Assembly (NCBI GenBank): GCA_035534435.1
Contig: DATLRX010000020.1
Coordinates: forward strand, 1-31,088
Direction of reading: 5' to 3'
DNA from: Palsa-851 sp035534435
GTDB taxonomy: Bacteria > Chloroflexota > Dormibacteria > Aeolococcales > Aeolococcaceae
DNA length: 31,088 bases
Shown in pieces: positions 19,751 through 28,400 of the stretch; the first letter of the stretch is position 1, and every line of letters begins with the position of its first letter. Below the pieces are notes generated by a model. It was not told the origin of the DNA. It saw only the letters and a program-made list of their open reading frames with translations, and ran no database searches. Both the position numbers and the translations under genes were made by a program.

Positions 19751-19987
19751 CTACCGCTTGCCAGCCGGAGTCCGTCGTGTGCGATGCGCTGGCGAGCCGC
19801 TGGCCTTTCGGCTACCACCTTGTCTATACACATAGACCACGATCGCGCTGGCCACGGCGCACGTCAACAGCGCCGCCAGCGTTCTCACTCCCAGGGGCAG
19901 GCTTGTGTCGCTGGCGAGCTTCAGGATCGAACCGATCGCGGTCACGAGGAGGGCAGGCCGACCCAGGCTCTTCACGACCGCCGCCAC
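19751..19987 (-). CDS. Small two-helix membrane protein (hypothetical)
   Basis: The minus frame encodes about 78 aa from a GTG at 19987. Two hydrophobic segments (near residues 10-25 and 33-53, the second ending ASAIVVYVYRQGG) precede a strongly basic C-terminal tail (RKASGSPAHRTRRTPAGKR), so the tail should face the cytosol. An in-frame ATG at 20038 also exists, but using it would overlap the start codon of the divergent 464-aa gene, so an internal start is more likely. No family is recognised. A small membrane protein beside an orphan gene could be a partner or effector, but this is speculation. Confidence 0.42.
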   Translation of the reverse strand: MAAVVKSLGRPALLVTAIGSILKLASDTSLPLGVRTLAALLTCAVASAIVVYVYRQGGSRKASGSPAHRTRRTPAGKR

Positions 19988-20017
19988 TTGGGGGTCAAGC
20001 GTTCGCTCATGCCCAGC

Positions 20018-20023
20018 TATACT
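20018..20023 (+). promoter_or_regulatory. Putative -10 box giving a leaderless mRNA
   Basis: TATACT lies 6 nt before the ATG at 20030, so transcription would start at or next to the start codon. No Shine-Dalgarno is present. The same hexamer is placed similarly before glmU. Confidence 0.5.
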
Positions 20024-20029
20024 GCCCAA

Positions 20030-21424
20030 ATGGGACATTGGACGGAGCAGCTCGTGGATGAAGTGGCCGCGAGGCTAGGTCCCGATACCGATCGCGAGAG
20101 GCTATTGGCGATCCTGCGGACCGTTGGCGCCGAGATGGAGATGCTGGCGGGGCAAAGCTTTGGCGAGGCCAGGCGGAGCTCTGTGTCCATCGCTACCTTT
20201 GGCCTACCCTTCGTAGAACTTCCCGGGCTTCTAATCGGGAGCGAAGAGAGCACCGACAAAATCTGGGCAATCCCGAACCCGGTGGATCGGCAGAGAGCAA
20301 CGGTTGTCCAGGTCCGGGAGGTGAGACCGCCGAACAGCCATGCGATGCCCATCGTGGGCGCCCTGCGGTTCGCCGGTGGCCTCGTGCATAGAGTCGCTCA
20401 GTCCGAGCTGCTGTCGCGTGACTACCTCTTGCGGTGGCTGCAGCATTCGTTCCAACACAAAGACCGAGTGGAGTTCATGCGTGGCCTGGTCGATGCGTCA
20501 AACCACGTTCATGTTCCGATCGCGGGGGGAGGGTATGACGGCTGGTGGTTTCAGATAACTCGCCGCCTCCTTTGGGTCACCAAGGCCACGGAGGAGCAGC
20601 GCCTCGTCGAGCCGTTGATATCGGATGACGATGACGCATTGAAGGCATTGGTCGCGGTTGAGCCGCTGCTGATCGCTGCTCGCGTCACGAACCATCCCGC
20701 AGATTGGGTCATGGCTGTTCGCATCTGGCCGTCGGTCGAACGCGCGGCGCGCAGGCCATGGAGGATCCTTGCCAGTGCGATCCATGCGCACGGCATCCCA
20801 ATCCTGACACTCGATCCAGACTCGACCTCAGAAGAGATTCAGTGTCAGCTCCTCCTACACGCCTACTGGCATCGCTACATCGACGGTGACGAACCGGAAA
20901 TGGCGGACGTCGTCGCGTCTGCTTACCCGAGGGCCGTGGAGCGGATCGCACGCGCTACAGGATCGCCAGATCGTCGGTCGGCGGCAGCCGTTCTCCTCGA
21001 GGGTCTCTTGCACCCCGGATTCGACCCTGCCGTCGGTGCAGCAGCCGGTCGTCGGTACGTGAGCCGCAAGGCAACGATCGCAATCCTCAACCACCGGAAG
21101 ACATCCGCAGGCGGGCTCCGCCCCTGGGAGGTTCTTGGAGTCACCGAGCGTAGGTATTACAAGCTACTCAAGCGATTCGCCCGCAAGACCGGTGCACGGT
21201 ATGACATCGATGCGAGCATGTTCGATCGAATCCGCGATCATCTGACCAGTCGCGATCAGAGAACGGAGCAGCACACGGCCGCTCTAGAGCTGCTGCAAGG
21301 GCGAGGGTTCAGCTACGCGGCCGCGCGAAAGTGGCTTCAGCGCCACGCCTACAGCGATGCGCTCAAGGCATGGCCTCGACATAGTCGATCATCTGGAGCC
21401 GACTCCGAGCAAGTCGCACGATGA
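20030..21424 (+). CDS. Uncharacterised 464-aa island protein with C-terminal HTH-like segments
   Basis: I do not recognise this protein. The N-terminal third is mixed alpha/beta. The centre (about 110-330) is mainly helical, with several tryptophans (LRWLQHSF, YDGWWFQITRRLLWV, PADWVMAVRIWP). The C-terminal part has a helix-turn-helix-like segment (WEVLGVTERRYYKLLKRFA, 366-384) and a second helix pair (ALELLQGRGFSYAAARKWLQRHA, 418-440) that reads like another DNA- or RNA-binding element. There are no transmembrane segments and no Walker, nuclease or integrase signatures. Base composition is lower in GC than the housekeeping block. The ATG at 20030 is favoured by the TATACT box; an in-frame ATG at 20009 is possible. 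It may be a regulator or a nucleic-acid-targeting effector. Confidence 0.75.
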   Translation: MGHWTEQLVDEVAARLGPDTDRERLLAILRTVGAEMEMLAGQSFGEARRSSVSIATFGLPFVELPGLLIGSEESTDKIWAIPNPVDRQRATVVQVREVRPPNSHAMPIVGALRFAGGLVHRVAQSELLSRDYLLRWLQHSFQHKDRVEFMRGLVDASNHVHVPIAGGGYDGWWFQITRRLLWVTKATEEQRLVEPLISDDDDALKALVAVEPLLIAARVTNHPADWVMAVRIWPSVERAARRPWRILASAIHAHGIPILTLDPDSTSEEIQCQLLLHAYWHRYIDGDEPEMADVVASAYPRAVERIARATGSPDRRSAAAVLLEGLLHPGFDPAVGAAAGRRYVSRKATIAILNHRKTSAGGLRPWEVLGVTERRYYKLLKRFARKTGARYDIDASMFDRIRDHLTSRDQRTEQHTAALELLQGRGFSYAAARKWLQRHAYSDALKAWPRHSRSSGADSEQVAR

Positions 21425-21526
21425 AGCAGAACATGCCTAGCGATCAGCCGGAGGATCTCCAACGACGTCCGGCTGATCTTGGGACTGCCCCGTGAGAGTC
21501 CGCGCGAATCCACCTCTGTCCGCACA

Positions 21527-21555
21527 CGAAGGTATCAGCGAAGGTGTCAGCGAAG
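21527..21555 (+). repeat. 12-bp tandem repeat (CGAAGGTRTCAG), 2.4 copies
   Basis: CGAAGGTATCAG and CGAAGGTGTCAG are back to back and followed by CGAAG. The period is 12 bp, as in the left-edge repeat but with a different sequence. It could be an arm-type recombinase site or a regulator-binding repeat. Confidence 0.5.
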
Positions 21556-21752
21556 TCCGGATTTGCGGCGGCAACGGTCGCACGGTGGGCAGGTCCCTGC
21601 CGATGTACCAGGCCGCCTCCCGTCCCGTCCTCGCGTCGTCCAGGGCGCGGCCGAGCGGCGATCGCTGCCTGCCCCGCCAAGGCGCGGCGGTGGGATCGTC
21701 GCCCTGTGCGAGACCCTCGGGGCGCTGGCTCCCATCACCGCTCCCCTCCTTG

Positions 21753-21782
21753 AAAAGGCTGACAGTGTCTCAGCCCCCTTTT
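21753..21782 (+). terminator. Hairpin with T-run upstream of the DUF3644 gene
   Basis: GGCTGA (21757-21762) pairs with TCAGCC (21770-21775) around a 7-nt loop. The stem is preceded by AAAA and followed by CCCTTTT. It resembles an intrinsic terminator reading rightward, isolating the downstream module from upstream transcription, or an attenuator. Confidence 0.45.
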
Positions 21783-21813
21783 CGTGGCAGCACGACAGTA
21801 TTGTCCTAGTGAA

Positions 21814-22872
21814 ATGTCTCGGCGGCGGCGTTGGTCGGCACTTCTCGAGGCAGCTCGCCTCGAGGCGCTCACAGCAATCGAGTTGTACAACCGCCCGCGG
21901 ACGACTCGCCGCGTCGAGAACTTCCTCGTCCACATGCACATCGCCTGGATGTGCCTGCTACAAGCAGAATTCTTGCAAGCTGGGATCAACTTCCACTATC
22001 GCGACGCCCACAACCGCTACATACGGGTTGATGGCGAGCCCAAGGCCTGGGATCTCCTAACCTCTGTCGTGCGGCGGTGGCCGGATGCCGACGACCCTGT
22101 CCGCCGCAATCTGGAGCTGACGATCCAACTGCGCAACAAGGTCGAGCACCGAGGTAGCACCGGAGTCGAAGTCCTGGGCATGGGCTTCTTCCTAGCGCTC
22201 GTAATCAACTTCGATGAAGAGTTGACAAACTGCTTTGGGGCCGGCATGACCATCGCCCATGACGTCCACCTTCCCCTTGCTCTGAACCTTTTTTCGCGAG
22301 AAGGCATGGCCAGCCTGGCACGCATTCAGCAATCGGTTGAGGATCCCTTACGCGACTTCTTCGTGCAAGCACGAGCGGACGTGCCAGACGAGGTTGCTTC
22401 CGATCACCGGTTCGAACTACGCATCGATATCGTTCATAAGCGAGCGCCGAAGGACCTCGCCGATCTGGCCGTGACGTTCGTGCGCGAGGACCAGCTTGCT
22501 CCGGCTGAGCGAGCGGCGTACGAACAACTAGCAAGAACAGGTCGGGTAATCATCCGCGAAAAGCATCGGGAGGTTAGTAACCTCGGCAACCTCAAGCCGA
22601 AGGCTGCGAGCAAGGCCGTTCAGGCGGCGATACCTTTTCACTTCGGACACTCGTTGCACTTTCCGAGAGCCTGTCAACACTTCAAAGTACGTCCACCCTC
22701 GAGCGCCGCCGAGCCGGCCGCGACGATGGAGAAGTACTGTGTCTTCGACCTGGCCCACGGCGATTACACCTACACGCCTGCCTTCGTGGACTTGCTCATC
22801 AGGCACTGTTCCTCCGCTGAGGGCTTCCGGGAGGTCACGAGAGCCGAACCCCGAGCAAAGGACGATGCGTAG
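21814..22872 (+). CDS. DUF3644 protein with HEPN-like R-x4-H motif
   Basis: A 352-aa protein resembling the DUF3644 family. Diagnostic stretches are WSALLEAARLEALTAIELYN (7-26), FLVHMHIAWMCLLQAEF (37-53), RVDGEPKAWDL (71-81) and the C-terminal KVRPPSSAAEPAATMEKYCVFD (291-312), which looks like a winged-helix end. LRNKVEH (106-112) gives R107-x4-H112, the catalytic pattern of HEPN ribonucleases, so RNA cleavage is a reasonable inference, not shown. The predicted helical N-terminal half fits a HEPN fold. The ATG at 21814 has no strong ribosome site. Its stop overlaps the next gene's start, so the two are probably co-translated. Proteins of this type are often in accessory or defence-rich regions. 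Confidence 0.82.
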   Translation: MSRRRRWSALLEAARLEALTAIELYNRPRTTRRVENFLVHMHIAWMCLLQAEFLQAGINFHYRDAHNRYIRVDGEPKAWDLLTSVVRRWPDADDPVRRNLELTIQLRNKVEHRGSTGVEVLGMGFFLALVINFDEELTNCFGAGMTIAHDVHLPLALNLFSREGMASLARIQQSVEDPLRDFFVQARADVPDEVASDHRFELRIDIVHKRAPKDLADLAVTFVREDQLAPAERAAYEQLARTGRVIIREKHREVSNLGNLKPKAASKAVQAAIPFHFGHSLHFPRACQHFKVRPPSSAAEPAATMEKYCVFDLAHGDYTYTPAFVDLLIRHCSSAEGFREVTRAEPRAKDDA

Positions 22873-23728
22873 CAACCCGCGCAGGTCAGCCCAAAGGTAC
22901 GGCGACCTATTCGAACCACGGCTTGCGCAAGTCCCTGACCGTCCGCCGCACGCCACGCGGACGCTTCACGTGCTCGTAACGGTCAAAGCCGCTCCTAACC
23001 CATCCTCGCAGTATGGAGAGACCGTCTGCGTCGCTGGTGTGTCCGAGGATATCGAGCGACCGGGTTGGATTCGGCTCTACCCGATCAACTTCAGATATCT
23101 CGAACAAGAACTCAGGTTCAAGAAGTACGACGTCATAACGGTCGACGCGGTGCCGGCGACAAGAGATACACGGGCCGAGAGTTGGCGGCCACGTATGGAC
23201 ACCCTGCGTGTTGAGCGATTCCTGAGGCCCTGGAAGCCAAGGCGGCCCTGGATCGATCCATATGTCGAGGACTCGATGTGCCGACTGAACGAAGCTGCGG
23301 CCGCCAACCCGCGAGCACGCTCACTTGGCTTGGTCAGAGTAACCGAGGTCGTTGCATTCGACATCGAGCCGCATCCCGGTTGGTCTCCGGAAGAGCAGCG
23401 TAAGATCGATGCATACGTCAGTCAACTTGAACTCTTTGGCGGGGAGGATCGTACTGCGCTCGAGGCGCCGAGGTTCAAGGGGTTCTACCGTTGGCGCTGC
23501 GCCGATTCAGGCTGCGAAGGACATCGCCAAGGCGTCATTGACTGGGAGTTCATAGCCCTCCAGCGGCGCCTACAGATGCGCAGCGACGAAGACGCCACTA
23601 CAGCGCTCCGGCACCGGTTTCTCGATGAGCTGTGCGGTCCACAACGGGCCCTCGCCTTCTACGTTGGCAACCAGGCCAAGCGACCGCAGGTCTTCAGTGT
23701 TCTCGGCGTGTATTACCCGCCGCTATAG
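22865..23728 (+). CDS. Uncharacterised 287-aa protein, partner of the DUF3644 gene
   Basis: A cytosolic protein I cannot name. The N-terminal part reads as a beta-rich domain: HVLVTVKAAPNPSSQYGETVCVAG, then GWIRLYPINFRYL, then FKKYDVITVDAV. Near the C-terminus FYRWRCADSGCEGHRQGVIDWEF holds C212, C217 and H220, possibly a metal site. It has no membrane segment or classical enzyme motif. The ATG at 22865 overlaps the DUF3644 stop by 8 bp (AAAGGA just upstream), and its frame begins cleanly there. It is convergent with the DUF488 gene, the two stops overlapping by 6 bp. The tight packing suggests the three genes act together; the function is open. Confidence 0.78.
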   Translation: MRSNPRRSAQRYGDLFEPRLAQVPDRPPHATRTLHVLVTVKAAPNPSSQYGETVCVAGVSEDIERPGWIRLYPINFRYLEQELRFKKYDVITVDAVPATRDTRAESWRPRMDTLRVERFLRPWKPRRPWIDPYVEDSMCRLNEAAAANPRARSLGLVRVTEVVAFDIEPHPGWSPEEQRKIDAYVSQLELFGGEDRTALEAPRFKGFYRWRCADSGCEGHRQGVIDWEFIALQRRLQMRSDEDATTALRHRFLDELCGPQRALAFYVGNQAKRPQVFSVLGVYYPPL

Positions 23729-24172
23729 GGCAACCGCTCGAAGGCCGGTTGCGGCCGCCACCGCCGTCCGGTGACATCGGTCTGCTTCTCTTTCGAAGCA
23801 CAGGAGCGCGACGCGACTCGCCTTCGCTCGTTCCGTTACGCGGTCAATTGCGCCCTGCCCGTGCTTCCTCACCCGGCTCCTGTAACGCTCATGCGCTTGA
23901 CGTGAGCCATTCCTATAGGCGGCTCTGTTATCAACCGGATTCCCGAGCTCACGCTCATGAATGTACTCGATCCCCGCCTCCTGCAATACGGTGATCAACG
24001 CGTTCTTCGAGTATCCGCGTCGGCGACTCACCGCATTGAGCCGCACATCCACCAAGGTTTGCACACCGTGCGTTCGAAGAAGCATCACCAACTCGGTTAC
24101 CGGTCGTCCTTCGTAACCGACGGTGAACAGCCGCTGACGCGGTGAGGGTTTGGAGGGGTGCGGCTCGGCCAT
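23723..24172 (-). CDS. DUF488 domain protein
   Basis: A 149-aa member of the DUF488 family, whose biochemical role is not established. Family features are FTVGYEGRPVTELVMLLR (16-33), VDVRLNAVSRRRGYSK (41-56), AGIEYIHERELGNP (66-79) and the C-terminal VALLCFEREADRCHR with Cys125, Cys133 and His134. These conserved Cys/His residues suggest a metal site or a reactive cysteine. The ATG at 24172 is well supported by GAGGAG 8 nt upstream. It faces the 287-aa gene tail to tail; both stops lie in the palindrome CTATAG. Confidence 0.86.
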   Translation of the reverse strand: MAEPHPSKPSPRQRLFTVGYEGRPVTELVMLLRTHGVQTLVDVRLNAVSRRRGYSKNALITVLQEAGIEYIHERELGNPVDNRAAYRNGSRQAHERYRSRVRKHGQGAIDRVTERAKASRVALLCFEREADRCHRTAVAAATGLRAVAL

Positions 24173-24303
24173 GAACTCATCTCCTCAACTCAGTTGTCTG
24201 TCGATCGCGCCGGTGCAAGTGTGCCATGGCGAAGCGTGGCGTGACACGTGCGTGATCCTTGAGCGATGAGTCAGGCCGCTAGCCCGAATACATTGCTGCA
24301 TCA
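24173..24303. other. Intergenic region at the island's right edge
   Basis: A short stretch between the DUF488 start and the HD fragment. It contains no tRNA 3' half to match the broken tRNA-Gln on the left, and no clear promoter. Confidence 0.5.
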
Positions 24304-24660
24304 GTGCCGTATGCGGTTCGACGCTCCGGAAAGCTCGCACCACGCAGGTACCTGTGGCACCTGGAGCACAACGCCCACCCGGATGCGCTGCTCGTCGTGC
24401 TGGCCGATAAGGTCCACAACCTCCACGCCATGCTCGCCGACCGCAGAGCGCGCGGGCCAGAGGTCTGGGCTCGTTCAACGCCCATGGAGGATCAACTCCG
24501 CTACTACGGAAGTCTCGTCGACGTCTTTCGCCGACGGCTTCCGGGCCGGCTGAGCGAGGAGCTCGCCGAGTCGTTCGCCCATTTGGTGCGGTCGGAGGGG
24601 TCGCCGGCGTTGGGCCGCCTGGCAACGCTCGATCCCGGCACGCCAGTGGCCGTCGCGTAG
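24304..24660 (+). pseudogene. 5'-truncated HD-domain (RelA/SpoT-like) hydrolase remnant
   Basis: The frame from about 24340 reads RRYLWHLEHNAHPDALLVVLADKVHNLHAMLADRR, matching the second half of HD-family phosphohydrolases, where ADKVHN follows the catalytic HD histidines. It continues with EDQLRYYGSLVDVFRRRLPGRL, also family-like. The N-terminal half with the H...HD metal-binding motifs is absent; the sequence directly upstream does not encode it. No clean start with a ribosome site is visible. I infer a gene cut off by island insertion or rearrangement, probably non-functional. Confidence 0.7.
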
Positions 24661-24710
24661 CATCCTGCAGGCGACAGACAACTGTCGTCGGCCTCTGCCA
24701 TCCTTCGCTC

Positions 24711-25376
24711 GTGGACCGTGACGCACACCAGGGATGGTTGACCTCGTGGGAACCCCGACCCACCGGCGAGCACACCTACGCACCGGGCTCGGTAGCCCCA
24801 TGGACGTGCCCCGAGTGCGGTGCTCCGGCAAGCGTCGGATTGCGTGTCGGGGACCTCGTCAACGTGCGCTGCGAGACCCACGGCACGTGGTACGCGGTGG
24901 CTCCGTTCTCGTTCACCCAGCAGGAGCTGCTGAGCGCCCCTCCGCGCGCCCCGCGCATGAATCCTGAGGCCCGCTTGTGGTTCCTCCACGCGGCGGCGAA
25001 GGTCATGCTCAACGCGCCCGCGCGGGCGTTCCTCGTCATCGAGGTGCAGGGCCATCCCTGCGAGTACGAGATCATCGACCGCGAGCCCGGTCACGAACTG
25101 GGCCTCCAGGTCGGCTGTCGCGAGTGGGATTGCCCGCACTGCGGTAACCAGCCGCTGCCCGACGAAGCCATCGCGAAGCTGCGCACGCTCGGCTTTGCAC
25201 CGGCCGCACCCCATCTCAACGCGTGGCGCCAGCACCTCCCGTACGTCTCGCGTGACCTTGCCATCCTCTTCGAGCAGGCGTTCCTGGCTGCGTACGAGCC
25301 GCCGCTCGACTTCGAGATCGCGCTCTACGCCAGCACGCCGCAGGACTACGCGCGGCTCGTCAACGAGCTGTCGTAG
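24711..25376 (+). CDS. Uncharacterised zinc-ribbon protein, weakly TY-Chap-like
   Basis: A 221-aa protein with an N-terminal zinc-ribbon-like segment: C33-x2-C36 in WTCPECG and C54 in VRCETHGTWY. A second CPHC pair (C141, C144) lies mid-protein. The C-terminal third (LRTLGFAPAAPHLNAWRQHLPY...PLDFEIALY) faintly resembles the C-terminal domain of YbjN/TY-Chap-type actinobacterial proteins; this is weak and could be wrong. The start is GTG at 24711. It lies 29 bp before the addB-like gene on the same strand and may share its promoter. No function is inferred. Confidence 0.7.
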   Translation: MDRDAHQGWLTSWEPRPTGEHTYAPGSVAPWTCPECGAPASVGLRVGDLVNVRCETHGTWYAVAPFSFTQQELLSAPPRAPRMNPEARLWFLHAAAKVMLNAPARAFLVIEVQGHPCEYEIIDREPGHELGLQVGCREWDCPHCGNQPLPDEAIAKLRTLGFAPAAPHLNAWRQHLPYVSRDLAILFEQAFLAAYEPPLDFEIALYASTPQDYARLVNELS

Positions 25377-25405
25377 GGGCGTCGCGATCAAGCAGGGATA
25401 ACGGC

Positions 25406-28400
25406 ATGTCGCTCGAGGTCGTTCGCGTCCGTCCCGGTCCGTCATCAACCGCCTGGCTGTTCAGCCGCATTCGCGACTTCCAGGCGGGTCACCCACTCGC
25501 GCCCCTCACGGTCGCCACGCCGACGCACCACGCGGGCCTTTACCTGCGCCGACGGCTCGCCCGGGAGACCTACGCCAATGTCCGCTTCAGCGTGCTCTCC
25601 CGGCTGGCCGAATCCATCGGCATGAGCCGGCTGGCCGCCAGCGGATGGGAACCGCTCGCGACGGTCAGCCGTGCGGCCCTCATCCGATCTGCGCTTGTCG
25701 CCAGACCGGGTCCGTTCGCCGCGATCGCCGAGCAGGGTGGGCTCGTCGACCTCGTCGCCGCACTCGCCACCGAGCTGCGGCGCCGGCCCGACGTGAGCGC
25801 GGAGACGGAGCGTCTTCGCCGCGGAGCCACCACCACCGCCAAGGCGGCGCTCGATGCGGCCGGCGATTACGAAGAGCTCCGCGGCGCAGCCAAGCTGTAC
25901 GACGAGATCGACCTCCTCGGCGCCGCCACCCGCGCCCTTGAGGCCGCTGCCGGTGACGCCGCCTGGCGTGAGCTGGGCGCGGTGATCGTGCATCTCCCTG
26001 CCGGGCTCGACCCGCCCGACGCGTCCCTGGTGCGCGCGCTCGCCACCAGGATTCCGGTGGTCGTTGCGCTCGCCGACCTCGGGGATGACGTCGACCCGGC
26101 GACGAGCGCGATCAAACTGCTCGGCGAGGTCGCGATCACGGCCATCCCAGCCGCGTCGGCTCCCGCATCCGCCTCGGTCGTCATTGCCCCCGACGCGGTG
26201 GAGGAGGTGCGCTTCGCGGTTCGCGCCGTGCTCGCCGCGCTTGAGCAGCCGGACCCGATCCCCCTCTACCAGCAGGCGATCGTTTACCGGGACGAGGAAG
26301 CCTATGGCCAGCTGCTCCGCGACACCCTGCGCGAGTCCGATGTTCCCTATTCGGCACTCGGCGGGCGGCCTTTGCTTGATTCGGTTGCGGCTCGCGGGCT
26401 GCTCGGCGTCATGCGACTGCGCGAGCAGGAATTCTCGCGTTCATCGGTGCTCAGCTGGCTGTCCGCGCTCCCCGACCGCAAGGGCGTGTTGCGCAGCCAA
26501 TCACGCTGGGACCAGCTGTCACGGGACGCCGGCGTCGTCAAGGGCGCAAGCCAATGGGGCGGTCTGCTCACCGCATTCGCGGACGCCAAGGCGCGCACGC
26601 TGGAACTGCTCAAGAACACCGAGCCCGAGGACGTCGCCGTCGAGGCGCGACGCGCCGCGATCGCCCGCGACATTGAGGACGCTCGGCGCATTGTCGAGCA
26701 GATCCAGGCCATCGACGAAACAACGCAACCGCCGGAGGTGGCGACGTGGGACGCACTCATCTTCTGGACGCTGCGCCTGCGCGACGAGTTCGTTGCCCCC
26801 GATTCGGCATGGTCCCCCGAGGAATTAGAGGCGTCTCAGTCGGTCGAGGAAGCTATTCGCAGTCTGGGCGCCGCCCAGCGGTTCGAGCCTGCGGCGTCGA
26901 TCAGCCTCTTCGTGCGCACGCTCGAGGATGCGCTGCGGCGGCGTTTCCGCCCCGAGGGACGTCTCGGCCACGGGGTCCTGATCGGGCCGCATCGTCTGCT
27001 CGCCGGCATGGACATGCGCCGAGTCCATGTCCTCGGCGTGCTCGAGTCGAGCTTCCCGGCCGCGATGCCCGTCGATCCTTTGCTGGGCGCGGACCTGCTC
27101 GGCCGGCGCGCCACGCACGAGGCCACCGAGCGTCGCGACTGGCGCATCGCGCTCGCGACCGCCGACAGCGGCGAGCTGATGGTGAGCGCGCCATCCGTCG
27201 ATGTCGACGGCCGTTCTGTCTATCCCTCGCCCTGGCTTCTCGAGCTCCTGGGTGTCAACGGTTCGCAACCCCGCGCCTCCGATGTCCGCGCGGGTGCCGT
27301 CGATCATGAGCTGCTACGCCGCATCCGCAGCGCGGAACGCGCGGTGGCCGAGGGCACTCCACTGTCCATCGCGGAGCGCCGCGAGGCGGAGGCGATGCGC
27401 TCCTACGACGCGGGTGGCAACCTCGCCCGCACCGCGCTGGCGCTGCGCGACGATCTGCCCCTCGGCCGCGTGCTGGAGGTAACCCGAGCACGTCACTCGT
27501 CGTCGCTGACCGAGTTCGACGGCATCGTCGCCGACGCGGCCGAGGTCGCGCTCATCTCTGCCGGGCTCACGCGCACGCCGCATTCGGCCACCGGCATCCA
27601 GACCTGGGCCACCTGCCCGTTTAGCTTTCTCCTCGGCCGCTTGTTCCAAATTCCGGCGACGGCTGACCTCGACGAGGACAAGTGGTGGCAGATCAGCGCC
27701 CTTGAGCGTGGCTCCATGGTCCATCGCATTCTCGAGCGCTTCTTTGGCGAAGTCGTGACCAGCGGCAAGCCTGCGCCCGGGGACGACTACTCATCGGCCG
27801 ACCTTCTGCGCATGGGGCGAATCGCCGCGGAGACCTTCCGCGAGTGGGAGGTGCGCGGTGCCGTCGGACACCCGCTAGTCTGGGCCAACGAGCGCACCGC
27901 CATTCTCGCCGACCTGCGCACGCTCCTCGAACAGGATGCCGAGCTCCGCTCGGAAGGAGGATGGCGACCCGCACACCTCGAGCAAGCCTTCGGCATGGAT
28001 CGTGACCCGGCGTCGTGGCCCGCCGTGACCATCACCGTGGGCGACGACCGCAGGGTGCAGCTGCGGGGGTACATCGACCGAGTCGATGTCGACGCGAGCG
28101 GACGCTCGCGTGTCCTTGACTACAAGACGGGCAGGTGCCTAGACAAGACCATCACGGTCGACGACCTCTTCGACGCAGGGCGCCGGCTTCAGCTCGCCGT
28201 CTACGGACGTGCAGTCCGTGAGCATGCGCTCGCCACCGGGAAGGTGCCGACCGATGACATCGCGCTCTACTGGTACATCAGCGTGAAGGGCGGGTTCGAG
28301 CGTGTGCAGCTCACCGTCGACGACCACGCGCAGGACGCGTTGGTCGAGGTAGTGATGCGCATCGACGAGGGCGTTCGCGCCGGGTGCTTCCCCCAGGTGC

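Larger units (their letters stand above)
21425..21813. other. Intergenic region inside the island
   Basis: A 389-bp stretch without a supported gene. It contains the 12-bp tandem repeat at 21527-21555 and the hairpin at 21753-21782. The GC-rich middle part gives only short frames on both strands, none with a recognisable family. Confidence 0.55.
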
